Shown here piece by piece: positions 30,727-39,821 of a DNA stretch of 64,000 nt. Numbering within the stretch: position 1 is the stretch's first letter; each line of letters opens with the position of its first letter. The stretch spans positions 62,001 through 126,000 of the forward strand of contig CAVQJU010000003.1 of the NCBI GenBank assembly GCA_963712905.1, given 5' to 3'. Under the pieces are notes generated by a model that searched no databases, was not told the DNA's origin, and worked only from the letters and a program-made list of their open reading frames with translations. The translations under genes and the position numbers were made by a program. Source of the stretch: CAVQJU01 sp963712905 (GTDB taxonomy: Bacteria > Acidobacteriota > Vicinamibacteria > Vicinamibacterales > CAVVIG01).

Positions 30727-33228
30727 ATGAAACAGCTACCCGTCGCGGCGCGGGTGTACGTCATAGCCGTCTGCGTCGCCGGCGCGCTCGTCGGCGCGTA
30801 CTTCGCCCCCCACTCGGTCGCCCGGCCGGGGCTGTTCATCGCGCTCCTCGTGTGTTCGTCGGTCGCCTCGGCCCTCAAGGTCTCCCTGCCCCTCGCCACC
30901 AGCGGCTCGACGATGTCGATTTCGTACGCCGTCGACTTCGCGGCATTGCTGCTGCTCGGCGCCGACGAGACGATGGTGGTCGCGGCCACGAGCGCCTGGA
31001 GCCAGTGCACGTTCCGGACGCAGAGCCGCGCGGCTATCTACCGCACGCTGTTCAGCATGGCGTCGCTGGTGCTGACCGTGAAGGCCGCGGGGCTGGCGTA
31101 CGTGTGGCTGGGCGGGGAGCCGCCCGATCAGATGCTTCAGCTCGCGGCGATCCCGAAGCCGCTGGTCGGCGCGGCCACGATGTACTTCGTCTGCAACACG
31201 GCGCTCATCGCGACGGCGATCGGCCTGTCGACCAAGCAGGGCATCGTCCGGGTGTGGAACGAGAACTTCCTGTGGAGCGCGCCGAGCTACTTCGTCGGCG
31301 CCCTCGCGGCTGCCGTGGCCGCGTGGGTCATCCAGCGCGGCGGCTACTGGACCGCCCTGCTGACATCGATGCCGGTGTACTTCCTCTACCGGACGTACAA
31401 GGTCTACCTCGGCCGGGTCCAGGACGAACAGCGGCACGTGCAGGAAGTCTCGGACCTGCACCTCGCCACCATCGAAGCGCTCGCGCTGGCGATTGACGCG
31501 AAAGATCAGACAGCGCAGAGCCACATCCGCCGTGTGCAGGTGTACGCCGCCGGCATCGCCCGCGCGCTCGGCATGGCCGAGCACGAAATCCAGGGCGTGA
31601 AGACGGCCGCGCTGCTTCACGACATCGGGAAGCTGGCCGTGCCCGAGCACATCCTGTCGAAGCCCGGCCCGCTGACGCAGGAGGAATTCCAGAAGATCCG
31701 GATCCACCCGCAGGTCGGCGCCGAGATTATCAGCGGCGTGCCGTTTCCCTACCCCGTGGCCCCGCTGATCCTGAGCCACCACGAGCGCTGGGACGGCAAG
31801 GGCTACCCCGCGGGCTCGAAGGGCGAGGAGATTCCGCTGGGCGCGCGCATCCTGTCGGTGGTCGACTACTTCGACGCGCTCATGTCCGAGCGGCCGTACC
31901 ACAAGGCCATGAGCTTCGACGCGGCCATCGGGCTGCTGCGGCAGGAAAGCGGCAAGGCCCTCGACCCGCGCGTCGTGACGACGTTCATCGAGATGTATCC
32001 GGCGCTGGCCGCGGAAGCCGATGCCAGCCAGGCGCCGGCGCGCAAGCTGACCCGCGTGGCCGCGCACGCGCCCGCCGCGCAGCCGGCCGCCGGTCTGTTG
32101 CCCGAATCGACTGGCCGCAAGAACGTCTTCGAGGACATCGCGCTCGCCCACCGCGAGATCTACGCGCTCTACGAAATCGCGCAGGCCATGGGCAGCAGCC
32201 TCGGCGTGGCGGACACGATGGCGCTCATCTCGTCGAAGCTGAGCAACATCGTGCCGTTCTCGTGCTGCGCGCTGTTCCTGTACAACGAGGACAACGAAAC
32301 GCTGCGGTGCCGATTCGCCACCGGCGTCCAGGCCGAGCAGATCCAGCAGCTCACGATCCGCAGCGGCCAGGGGCTGACGGGCTGGGTGGCGCGCAATCGC
32401 CGGCCGCTGGTGAACGCCCGCCCGAGCGCGGACCTCGAGGCCGCCGGCGTCTCATGGCCGACGACGCTGCAGTCGGCGCTGGTGTGTCCGCTGGTCTTCA
32501 ACGACCGCTTCATCGGGACGATTTCCGTCTATCACGTCGAGCCGTCGGTGTACACGGACGATCACCGCCGCCTCCTCGATCGCATCTCCGAGCAGGCGGC
32601 CGCCGTCATCTACAACTCGATCGTGTTCGAGCAGACGCAGGAAGACTCGCTGACCGATCCGCTGACAGCCCTGCCGAACACGCGGTTCATGTTCATGCAC
32701 CTCACGCGCGAGCTCGCCCGCGCCGAGCGCCTGAAGCAGGAAGTGTCGCTGCTCGTCATGGACCTCGACAACTTCAAGGACATCAACGACACCTACGGAC
32801 ACCACGTGGGCGACCGCGCGCTGCGCGAGGTCGCGGGCGCGCTGCGGACCGGCATCCGTCCCTACGACATCTGCGTCCGGTACGCCGGCGACGAGTTCAT
32901 CGTCGTCCTCTCGGGATGCGGAAGCGAAGAGGCCGAGCGCAAGCGGCTCGAGCTGCAGGCGGCGGTGGACAACCTGCATTTCGAGGCGAAGCCGGGGAAA
33001 TTGCTCCCGATTACCATCAGCATCGGCGCTTCGATCTTCCCGCACGACGGGGACTCGTACGAGACGCTGCTCGCCACGGCCGACAGCCGCATGTACCGCG
33101 ACAAGACGCGGCGGAAGCGCGGCACGCTGGGCCCCGGCGCGGGCGACGACGTCGCGCCGCGGCCGTCCGGCGCGGCCTCGGGCCTGTCGGACGTCGAGAT
33201 CAAGCAATCGGCGACCGGCCTCCTCTGA
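30727..33228 (+). CDS. membrane HD-GYP / GAF / GGDEF bifunctional signalling protein
   Basis: The protein has 833 residues. The N-terminal ~230 residues hold about seven hydrophobic helices. At ~255-400 there is an HD-GYP phosphodiesterase: LLHDIGKLAVPEHIL, ILSHHERWDGKGYPAGSKGE, ILSVVDYFDALMSERPY. A GAF domain follows (~465-635: MGSSLGVADTMALISSKL, GQGLTGWVARNRRPLVN). The last ~190 residues are a diguanylate cyclase with DPLTALPNTRFMF and the active-site loop YAGDEF near residue 718. AGDEF is a known functional variant of GGDEF. It could both make and degrade cyclic-di-GMP, with GAF as switch. It lies 31 bases after the sigma-54 activator, so they probably act together. Confidence 0.92.
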   Translation: MKQLPVAARVYVIAVCVAGALVGAYFAPHSVARPGLFIALLVCSSVASALKVSLPLATSGSTMSISYAVDFAALLLLGADETMVVAATSAWSQCTFRTQSRAAIYRTLFSMASLVLTVKAAGLAYVWLGGEPPDQMLQLAAIPKPLVGAATMYFVCNTALIATAIGLSTKQGIVRVWNENFLWSAPSYFVGALAAAVAAWVIQRGGYWTALLTSMPVYFLYRTYKVYLGRVQDEQRHVQEVSDLHLATIEALALAIDAKDQTAQSHIRRVQVYAAGIARALGMAEHEIQGVKTAALLHDIGKLAVPEHILSKPGPLTQEEFQKIRIHPQVGAEIISGVPFPYPVAPLILSHHERWDGKGYPAGSKGEEIPLGARILSVVDYFDALMSERPYHKAMSFDAAIGLLRQESGKALDPRVVTTFIEMYPALAAEADASQAPARKLTRVAAHAPAAQPAAGLLPESTGRKNVFEDIALAHREIYALYEIAQAMGSSLGVADTMALISSKLSNIVPFSCCALFLYNEDNETLRCRFATGVQAEQIQQLTIRSGQGLTGWVARNRRPLVNARPSADLEAAGVSWPTTLQSALVCPLVFNDRFIGTISVYHVEPSVYTDDHRRLLDRISEQAAAVIYNSIVFEQTQEDSLTDPLTALPNTRFMFMHLTRELARAERLKQEVSLLVMDLDNFKDINDTYGHHVGDRALREVAGALRTGIRPYDICVRYAGDEFIVVLSGCGSEEAERKRLELQAAVDNLHFEAKPGKLLPITISIGASIFPHDGDSYETLLATADSRMYRDKTRRKRGTLGPGAGDDVAPRPSGAASGLSDVEIKQSATGLL

Positions 33229-33235
33229 TCTCACC

Positions 33236-34240
33236 ATGCGAATGACGGCCTGCCGGTGGCTGGCGGCGCCCGCAGCGATCGTCCTGCTCGGCGGTGCGCT
33301 GGTGCGGGCGCAGGCGCCGGCGCCATGCGACCGCGTGTGTCTGTCCGGACTGCTCGACAGCTATCTGGATGCGCTCGTCTCGCGCGAGCCGTCGCGCCTG
33401 CCGGTGGCTCCCACGGTCACGTTCACGGAAAACGGACAACGCCTCGAGCTCGGCGACGGGCTGTGGCACACCGTCAGCGGCAAGGGCGGCTACCGCCTCG
33501 ACATCGAGGATGTCGAAGCCGGACAGGCCGTGCTGATGGGGACGATTCGCGAAGCCGGCGTGCCCACGATTCTCGTCGTCCGGTTGGGAACCGTGGACCG
33601 AAAAATCCGGGAGATTGAAACCCTGGTCGTCCGCAATCAGGGTGCGGCCGAAAGCCTCGACCGGATTGGCGCGCCGCGCCGTGCGTGGCTGACGGCAGTA
33701 CCCGAACCGGAGCGCCGCTCACGCGACGAGCTGGTGCGCGTCGCGAACATGTACTTCTCCGGCATCGAGCTGAACGACGGCAGAGGCGTGTATCCGTTCC
33801 AGGAAACCTGCGCCCGCCTCGAGAACGGATCGGTGACGGCCGGCGACCCTTCGCTGGTGCTGGGGACGGCTGCCGCCGGGACGCCGAGTCGCCCGCCGTC
33901 CAGCTGCCGCCAGCAATTCGAATCCGGCATGTTTCACTACGTGACGCGCATCCGCGACCGGCGGTTCGTCGCCGTTGACCGCGAGCGCGGCATCGCCTTC
34001 GCGTTCGCGTTCTTCGACAACGCGGCCGGCGAAGCGCGCAACGTGACGCTGCGCGACGGCCGGAAGGTCGTGTCCGGGTCGAGCGTTCCGTGGACGTGGC
34101 AAATCGCGGAAGCGTTCAAGATCGAGAAGGGCCTGATCGGTCCGGTGGAATCGGTGCTGCACCCGGTGCCCTACGGCATGGGTTCCGGCTGGAGCACCTG
34201 GGAAGACGCGATGTCCAGCCGGCCTCGCACACTCCCGTAG
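33236..34240 (+). CDS. secreted DUF8021-like protein
   Basis: The protein has 334 residues with a signal peptide (WLAAPAAIVLLGGALVRAQA). The mature start CDRVCLSGLLDSYLDALVSR, TFTENGQRLELGDGLWHTVS and GTIREAGVPTILVVRLGTVD match a family seen in bacteria and fungi and often called DUF8021. The second half (PERRSRDELVRVANMYFSGI, MFHYVTRIRDRRFVAVDRER, GIAFAFAFFDN) repeats a nuclear-transport-factor-2-like layout. The Cys pair (C-DRV-C) may form a disulfide. No enzymatic role is assigned. The convergent tannase-family gene downstream could be functionally linked. Confidence 0.75.
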   Translation: MRMTACRWLAAPAAIVLLGGALVRAQAPAPCDRVCLSGLLDSYLDALVSREPSRLPVAPTVTFTENGQRLELGDGLWHTVSGKGGYRLDIEDVEAGQAVLMGTIREAGVPTILVVRLGTVDRKIREIETLVVRNQGAAESLDRIGAPRRAWLTAVPEPERRSRDELVRVANMYFSGIELNDGRGVYPFQETCARLENGSVTAGDPSLVLGTAAAGTPSRPPSSCRQQFESGMFHYVTRIRDRRFVAVDRERGIAFAFAFFDNAAGEARNVTLRDGRKVVSGSSVPWTWQIAEAFKIEKGLIGPVESVLHPVPYGMGSGWSTWEDAMSSRPRTLP

Positions 34241-34245
34241 CGGCA

Positions 34246-34335
34246 TCAGAGGTCAGAGGGGTCCGAGGGGGCCGAGAGAATCCAGGACCGGACCTCTTGG
34301 ACCTCTGGGACCCGTCGGACCTCTTGGACCCCTAA
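34246..34335. repeat. GGTCCGAG word repeat with inverted arms, copy 3 (convergent junction)
   Basis: The left arm GGTCAGAGGGGTCCGAGG faces a right arm of GGACCTCTTGGACC-type words. It fills the gap between convergent genes, and TAG in TAGGGGTCC is the stop of the tannase-family gene (34332-34334). Confidence 0.9.
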
Positions 34336-35855
34336 GGTTTCCGGCAGACGTAGTTGGCCGGATCGCCGGTGTCCCCTTTGCCGCGGTACTCCGCGACCTG
34401 CGGGTACGCACACACCAGCCGCTGGCTTGCCTTGCCGTCGCCGGCCGTCTGCGTCACGACGATGGTGTCGGGGATGCGGCCGCTGGCCTTCCACTGTTTG
34501 AGCAGGCTCACCGAGTCGAAATCGGTCGTCGGGTTCGTGTCGAAGCGTTCGCCCAGGCAGTGGTGCATGCCCGGCACCATGAACAGGCGCACGCCGGCGC
34601 GGGCGAGCGCGGGTCCGACCGCCTTGACCACCGCCTCGTAGTACTCCACGTTGCCGCCCGGCGGCAGGTCGTCGTTCCAGCCTCCGATCATCAGGAGTTT
34701 GCCGCCGCGCGACAGGAAAGCGCTGATGCGCGGATCGTTGGCGTCGATGGACGCGGACAACGCGTCGCCGCGATCGAGATCGCTGCCGAAGTTGGCCGGC
34801 CGGGTCTTCGGGTTCCACGAGGGATCCTGGAAGACGACGTTGCGGTAGAACATGGCCGCGTACGCGTACGGGTTCGCCTCGCCGGCGATGGGCTGCCAGT
34901 TCAACTCGCCGCCGGGCACGAGCGGCGGATAGAGCGGCTCGTTCGTGCGCGCGTCGCGTGGCGGACTGTAGATCGCGCGCGCGGCCGTCACTTGTTCGGC
35001 CGTCAGGCACGACGAAGCGTCGCCGCCCTTGCACGTCAGCACGCCGGGATCGAACTGGCACCGCGGCGGATCGCTGATGACGCCGTCCTTGACGCCATCT
35101 TTGGCGTCGCAGGCATCGAGAGCCATCTGGTGAAGGAGCGGATACTTCGACGGAGGAATGAAGCTGGCTTCGCTGGCGTGAGTCGCCTGGTAAATCCACA
35201 TCTGCGACACGCCGTGACGCGTCGGCCGGTAAATGATCCCCTCGACGACGGCCGCGTCCAGGTCGGCAGGCGCGCGCTGGATGAGCATCAACGCATCGCG
35301 TGATCCGGATCCGCCGCATTCGTTCATGAACGTCAGCGCCGGCGGGCGGTTGTAGAACGCGCCGACAATCGCCCTGGCATGCTCGGCCATCAGATGGTAC
35401 GGCGCCGCGCTCATGTCGGCCGGCTTCCACGGCCCGCCGCCGTCGTGTCCGCGGTTGGTGTTGGCGGTGGCGATCCCGCGCGCGACGATCGTTCGCATCT
35501 CGCGGTAGCCGATCGTGCCGCCGGCAAAACCGCTCGCGGCGGGCTGGAATTCGCCGGTCCACTTGTCCGCGGCGGGCAGCCAGACCTCGATCTTCACGTC
35601 GGTGTCGCCCGCGCGAGCGGCCAGCGCGGTCACCCGGCAGAAGGCCGGCAGGTCAGCGAATCGGGCCGCGCCGGGCGGGGCGGGCGGCACAAACGCGCCC
35701 TCGGCCACCGGCTCGGCCGCGGTGATGCGCGCCCCGTTCAGCGCAAGCGACCGGAGACGCTCGCACGGCGCGACGCCCGGGCTCTGGGCGCGAGCGGACG
35801 TGGAACACGCGACGAGCGCCGCACCCGCCAGGACGATGCGAACAGTGTTTTTCAT
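34332..35855 (-). CDS. tannase/feruloyl-esterase-family secreted hydrolase with atypical nucleophile region
   Basis: The protein has 507 residues from the ATG at 35855; a longer frame into the next region is discarded. A signal peptide (VRIVLAGAALVACSTSARA) is followed by FCRVTALAARAGDTDVKIEV and WLPAADKWTGEFQPAASGFA, typical of the family. The catalytic His with its paired Cys is present (VPGMHHCLGERFDT), and the Asp region GGKLLMIGGWNDDLPPGGN is normal. The usual nucleophile motif Cys-Ser-x-Gly-Gly is replaced by ECGGSGSRDALM: the residue after Cys is Gly and the loop is one residue longer. Esterase activity is therefore uncertain. Confidence 0.85.
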   Translation of the reverse strand: MKNTVRIVLAGAALVACSTSARAQSPGVAPCERLRSLALNGARITAAEPVAEGAFVPPAPPGAARFADLPAFCRVTALAARAGDTDVKIEVWLPAADKWTGEFQPAASGFAGGTIGYREMRTIVARGIATANTNRGHDGGGPWKPADMSAAPYHLMAEHARAIVGAFYNRPPALTFMNECGGSGSRDALMLIQRAPADLDAAVVEGIIYRPTRHGVSQMWIYQATHASEASFIPPSKYPLLHQMALDACDAKDGVKDGVISDPPRCQFDPGVLTCKGGDASSCLTAEQVTAARAIYSPPRDARTNEPLYPPLVPGGELNWQPIAGEANPYAYAAMFYRNVVFQDPSWNPKTRPANFGSDLDRGDALSASIDANDPRISAFLSRGGKLLMIGGWNDDLPPGGNVEYYEAVVKAVGPALARAGVRLFMVPGMHHCLGERFDTNPTTDFDSVSLLKQWKASGRIPDTIVVTQTAGDGKASQRLVCAYPQVAEYRGKGDTGDPANYVCRKP

Positions 35856-35951
35856 GGGCCGGGGCCGGAGCCTATCGTGCCCTTTTCCGGGCGTCAAGGC
35901 GGCGTGAATCTCCATTGACTTCCGCCCCGTTTTGTTCAAACTTGGGAGGCT

Positions 35952-38453
35952 TTGCCAAGGGCCATCCTGTTGTGTTCGTTTGGGTTGGCGCTGGCCGCGG
36001 GCAGCCTGGGCGCGCAGGCGCCGACCGCGGCCGTTCCGCCGGGGGCCGTCCTCGACAAGTACTGCCTCACCTGCCACAACGCGCGCCTCAAGACGGGCGG
36101 CCTGGTCCTCGATTCGGCCGGCATCAGCCGTGCGGGCGACGCCCCGGAAACCTGGGAGAAAGTCGCGCGCAAGCTGCGTACGCGTGAGATGCCGCCGCCG
36201 GGCGCACCCCGGCCGGATGATGCCGCGTACCGCGGCCTGATTGCCACGCTCGAGACCACGCTCGACGCCGCGGCGGAAGCGGCGCCGAACCCGGGCCGCA
36301 TACCCGTGCACCGGCTGAACCGCACGGAGTACACCAACGCGGTGCGCGATCTGCTGGCGCTCGAGGTGGACGGCCGATCGCTCATCGCCGACGAGCCCGA
36401 TTCCCACGGCTTCGACAACGTGGCCAGCGTGCTGACGGTGTCGCCGGCGCTGCTCGAAAGCTACCTGTCGGCCGCGTCCACCGTCTCGCGGCTGGCGCTG
36501 GGCGATCCGGCGCTGAACCCTGTGGTCGACACGTTCAAGGTGCCAACGGCGATGGTGCAGGACGACCGCGCAGGCGATCGCCAGCCGTTCGGGTCGCGCG
36601 GCGGCACGGCCATCCGGTATCACTTCCCGCTCGACGGCGAGTACACGATCAAGGTCGTGCTGAAGCGGCAGTTGTATCTCTACCTGATCGGGATGGCCGA
36701 ATCCCACCAGATCGACGTGCGGCTCGACGGCACGCTGCTCAAGCGCTTCACGATCGGCGGCGAGGGCAAGGGCCAGACCGCACCGGAGAGCTTCGCCGGC
36801 AACACGCAGGGCGAGCGCGACTGGGAAATCTACATGCACACCGCGGACGCAGGCCTCGAGGTGCGGGTGCCGGTCAAAGCCGGGACGCGCGAGGTGGGCG
36901 TGTCGTTCGTACGTCAGTTCCGGGAACCCGAGGGCGTGCTGCAGCCGCCGCAGCGCGGCTTCGCGCGAACGACCAACGAGCTGTACTTCGGCGAACCAGC
37001 CGTTGACACGGTGCTGGTCGGCGGCCCGTACAAGGCCGTCCGCCCGGCGGACACGCCGACACGGCGGAAAATCATGGTGTGCCGGCCGGCGGCGGCCACG
37101 CGCGCGTCCGAGGAGGCGTGCGCGACACGCATCCTGTCCACCCTGGCGCGCCGCGCCTACCGGCGCCCCGTGACGGATGCCGAGGTGAACACGCTGCTCG
37201 ATTTCTACAAGTCCGGCCGAGCCGACGGCGACTTCGACCTGGGTATCCAGCGCGGGCTTCGCCGCATCCTGTCGGCGCCGGCGTTCCTGTTTCGTGTCGA
37301 ACGCGAACCCTTGGACTCCGCTCAGGACAGGCCCTTCGACAAGGCTCAGGGCAGGCGCGCGGCGGGAGCAGCGTTCCGGGTCAGCGACCTCGACCTGGCG
37401 TCACGACTGTCGTTTTTCCTCTGGAGCAGCATCCCGGACGACGAGCTGTTGAACCTGGCTGTCAGCGGCTCCCTGTCGGAGCCCGCCGTGCTCGAGCGTC
37501 AGGTCAGGCGGATGCTGCGGGATTCGCGGTCGCAGGCGCTCGTCGACAACTTCGCCTACCAGTGGCTCAAGCTCGGGCGCCTGGCGGGCGTCGTCCCGGA
37601 CGTGGACGAGTTTCCCGATTTCGACGAGAACCTGCGCGAAGCGTTGCAGCAGGAGACACGGCTGTTCGTCGCGAGCCAGCTGCGCGAGGACCGCAGCGTC
37701 GTCGACCTGGTCTCCGCGAACTACACGTTCGTGAACGAACGGCTCGCGCGCCACTACGGAATTCGCGACGTCTACGGCAGCCGCTACCGCCGCGTCACGT
37801 TTGACGACGGCGTCCGCGGCGGGCTGCTCGGCCAGGCGAGCATCCTGACGGCCACCTCGTACCCAAACCGGACGTCGCCCGTGCTTCGCGGACGCTGGCT
37901 GCTCGAGAGCCTGCTCGGCGCGCCCCCGCCGGCCCCGCCGGCTGACGTGCCCGCGCTCAAGGAGAACGACGCGGAGGGCGAGCGGCACACCGTGCGCGAG
38001 CGCCTCGAGGCGCACCGCCGGAACCCGAGCTGCGCCGTGTGTCACGTGCGCATGGATCCGCTCGGCTTCTCGCTCGAGAATTTCGACGCGCTCGGCAAGT
38101 GGCGGACGACGAGCGACGGGGCGCCCATCGACGCGTCCGCGGCGCTGCCCGACGGCAGCCGTTTCGAAGGCGTCGCCGGGCTGCGGGCGCTGCTGATGAA
38201 CCACCGCGAGGACTTCGTCCGCACGTTCACCGAGCGGCTGCTGTCTTATTCGATTGGACGCGGCACGGAAGCCCCGGACGGGCCGGCCGTCCGCAGGATC
38301 GTCCGCGAGACGGCTTCGGACGATCACCGCTGGTCGTCGATCATCCTCGCGATCGTGCGGAGTACTCCTTTTGCGATGACGCAGGCCGGGCCGGTCACCG
38401 ATGTGGGGCTGGCAGGGCAGGCAGGCCGGGCGCAGCGGGCGGGAAACGAATAG
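35952..38453 (+). CDS. PSD1-like cytochrome c (DUF1587/DUF1592/DUF1588/DUF1585) protein
   Basis: The protein has 833 residues from TTG at 35952 behind GGGAGG. After the signal peptide comes a heme-binding CLTCHNARLKTGG motif, then RIPVHRLNRTEYTNAVRDLL (DUF1587), SRLSFFLWSSIPDDELLNLA (DUF1592), GRWLLESLLGAPPPAPPADV (DUF1588) and a C-terminal CAVCHVRMDPLGFSLENFDA with a second CxxCH. Such proteins occur with DUF1552 partners in acidobacteria and planctomycetes, probably in secreted or periplasmic redox and polymer-degradation systems. Sixteen residues (LDSAQDRPFDKAQGRR region) are encoded by a 48-bp repeat inserted in frame (37312-37359). Confidence 0.88.
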   Translation: MPRAILLCSFGLALAAGSLGAQAPTAAVPPGAVLDKYCLTCHNARLKTGGLVLDSAGISRAGDAPETWEKVARKLRTREMPPPGAPRPDDAAYRGLIATLETTLDAAAEAAPNPGRIPVHRLNRTEYTNAVRDLLALEVDGRSLIADEPDSHGFDNVASVLTVSPALLESYLSAASTVSRLALGDPALNPVVDTFKVPTAMVQDDRAGDRQPFGSRGGTAIRYHFPLDGEYTIKVVLKRQLYLYLIGMAESHQIDVRLDGTLLKRFTIGGEGKGQTAPESFAGNTQGERDWEIYMHTADAGLEVRVPVKAGTREVGVSFVRQFREPEGVLQPPQRGFARTTNELYFGEPAVDTVLVGGPYKAVRPADTPTRRKIMVCRPAAATRASEEACATRILSTLARRAYRRPVTDAEVNTLLDFYKSGRADGDFDLGIQRGLRRILSAPAFLFRVEREPLDSAQDRPFDKAQGRRAAGAAFRVSDLDLASRLSFFLWSSIPDDELLNLAVSGSLSEPAVLERQVRRMLRDSRSQALVDNFAYQWLKLGRLAGVVPDVDEFPDFDENLREALQQETRLFVASQLREDRSVVDLVSANYTFVNERLARHYGIRDVYGSRYRRVTFDDGVRGGLLGQASILTATSYPNRTSPVLRGRWLLESLLGAPPPAPPADVPALKENDAEGERHTVRERLEAHRRNPSCAVCHVRMDPLGFSLENFDALGKWRTTSDGAPIDASAALPDGSRFEGVAGLRALLMNHREDFVRTFTERLLSYSIGRGTEAPDGPAVRRIVRETASDDHRWSSIILAIVRSTPFAMTQAGPVTDVGLAGQAGRAQRAGNE
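37312..37359. repeat. two 24-bp repeat units inserted in frame within the DUF1592 gene
   Basis: The units TTGGACTCCGCTCAGGACAG+GCCC and TTCGACAAGGCTCAGGGCAG+GCGC are tandem and related. They add 16 codons (SAQDRPFDKAQG) between FRVEREP and the conserved AFRVSDLDLASRLSF segment. Confidence 0.85.
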
Positions 38454-38470
38454 CAGCGGAGAGCAACGAC

Positions 38471-39820
38471 ATGATCATCACCAGGAAAGCCATTCCACGC
38501 CGCACGGTGCTCCGGGGCCTCGGGGCCACGCTGGCGCTGCCGCTCCTCGACGGGATGATTCCGGCGCTGACGGCGCAGGCCCGCACGGCCGCCGCCCCGA
38601 TCAACCGGTTCGGCGTGATGTACGTCGTGAACGGCATGATCATGGAGAGTTGGACGCCGGTCGCGGAAGGCGCCGGCTACGTGCTGACGCCCACGCTGGC
38701 GGCGCTCGCCCCGTATCGCGATCGGTTTTCCGTGCTGAGCGGCCTCGCCTGCGTTCCGTCGCCCGGGCGTCCGGGGGGCGCGCATGCCAAGGCGAGCACG
38801 CGTTTCCTGACCGACGTGTCCCCGCCGACGAGCGAGACGTGGCTCGACGCCGGCGTTTCGGTCGATCAACTGCTGGCGCGCGAAGCCGGCCGGCACACGC
38901 AGCTGGCCTCGCTCGAGCTGGCCATCGAGTCTGGCGAGACGGCCGGCGCGTGCGACGTCGGGTTCGCGTGCGCCTACACGAACACGATCTCCTGGCGCAG
39001 CGCCAACACGCCGCTGCCGACCGAGAACAACCCGCGCGTCGTATTCGAGCGGCTGTTCGGCGACAGCGGCAGCACCGATCCGAGGGCGCGCCGCGCCCGG
39101 ATCGAACAGGACCGGAGCGTCCTCGACTCGGTGATTCAGGAAGCTGGAGCGCTCAAAGGATCGCTCGGGCCCGGGGATGGCGTGAAGCTTGTTGAGTATC
39201 TCGACGCCATCCGCGACGTCGAACGGCGCATTCAGCGGGCTGAGGAACAGAGCGGGCGCGAGCTTCCGGTCGTCGATCATCCGGCGGGCGTGCCCGACAG
39301 CTTCGACGAGCACGTCAGGCTGATGTGCGATCTGCAGGTCCTCGCCTACCAGGCCGACCTCACCCGCATCGTGACGTTCATGCTGGGCCGGGAGTTCAGC
39401 GGCGTCACGTTTCCGCAGATCGGCGTCACCGACGCGCACCACCCGATCACCCACCATCAGCAGGAGCCGGAAAAGATCGTCAAGGTCGCGAAAATCAACG
39501 CGTACCAGGTGACCAAGTTCGCGTACCTGCTGGACCGCCTCCAGGCGACGCCCGACGGCGACGGCACGCTGCTCGATCACGTCACGCTGATGTACGGGAC
39601 CGGCATGGGCGACTGCAACGCCCACGATCCGCGGAGCATCCCGCTCCTGCTGGCGGGCGGCGGCGCCGGGCAGCTCAAGGGCGGGCGTCATATCCGGTAC
39701 CCGAAGGAAACGCCGCTCGCGAACCTTCACCTGACGCTGCTCGACAAGTTCGGCGTGAAGCTCGACCGCATCGGCGACAGCACGGGCCGGCTCGACGAGC
39801 GCGCGCTGGCCGGAATCTGA
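38471..39820 (+). CDS. DUF1552-family exported protein
   Basis: The protein has 449 residues from the ATG at 38471. The N-terminus has a Tat-like signal (RRTVLRGLGATLALPLLDGM). Family signatures are FGVMYVVNGMIMESWTPVAE, FSVLSGLACVPSPGRPGGAH, SVDQLLAREAGRHTQLASLE, GFACAYTNTISWRS and a C-terminal VTLMYGTGMGDCNAHDPRS. The fold is related to the alkaline phosphatase-like DUF1501 group, with several His and Asp residues (TDAHHPITHHQ). It is encoded 17 bases after the DUF1592 partner, the usual order. Confidence 0.88.
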   Translation: MIITRKAIPRRTVLRGLGATLALPLLDGMIPALTAQARTAAAPINRFGVMYVVNGMIMESWTPVAEGAGYVLTPTLAALAPYRDRFSVLSGLACVPSPGRPGGAHAKASTRFLTDVSPPTSETWLDAGVSVDQLLAREAGRHTQLASLELAIESGETAGACDVGFACAYTNTISWRSANTPLPTENNPRVVFERLFGDSGSTDPRARRARIEQDRSVLDSVIQEAGALKGSLGPGDGVKLVEYLDAIRDVERRIQRAEEQSGRELPVVDHPAGVPDSFDEHVRLMCDLQVLAYQADLTRIVTFMLGREFSGVTFPQIGVTDAHHPITHHQQEPEKIVKVAKINAYQVTKFAYLLDRLQATPDGDGTLLDHVTLMYGTGMGDCNAHDPRSIPLLLAGGGAGQLKGGRHIRYPKETPLANLHLTLLDKFGVKLDRIGDSTGRLDERALAGI

Positions 39821-39821
39821 G

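Noticed and set aside
35856..36839. Upstream extension of the tannase-family frame
   Set aside because: It is antisense to the DUF1592 gene; the signal peptide begins at the ATG at 35855.
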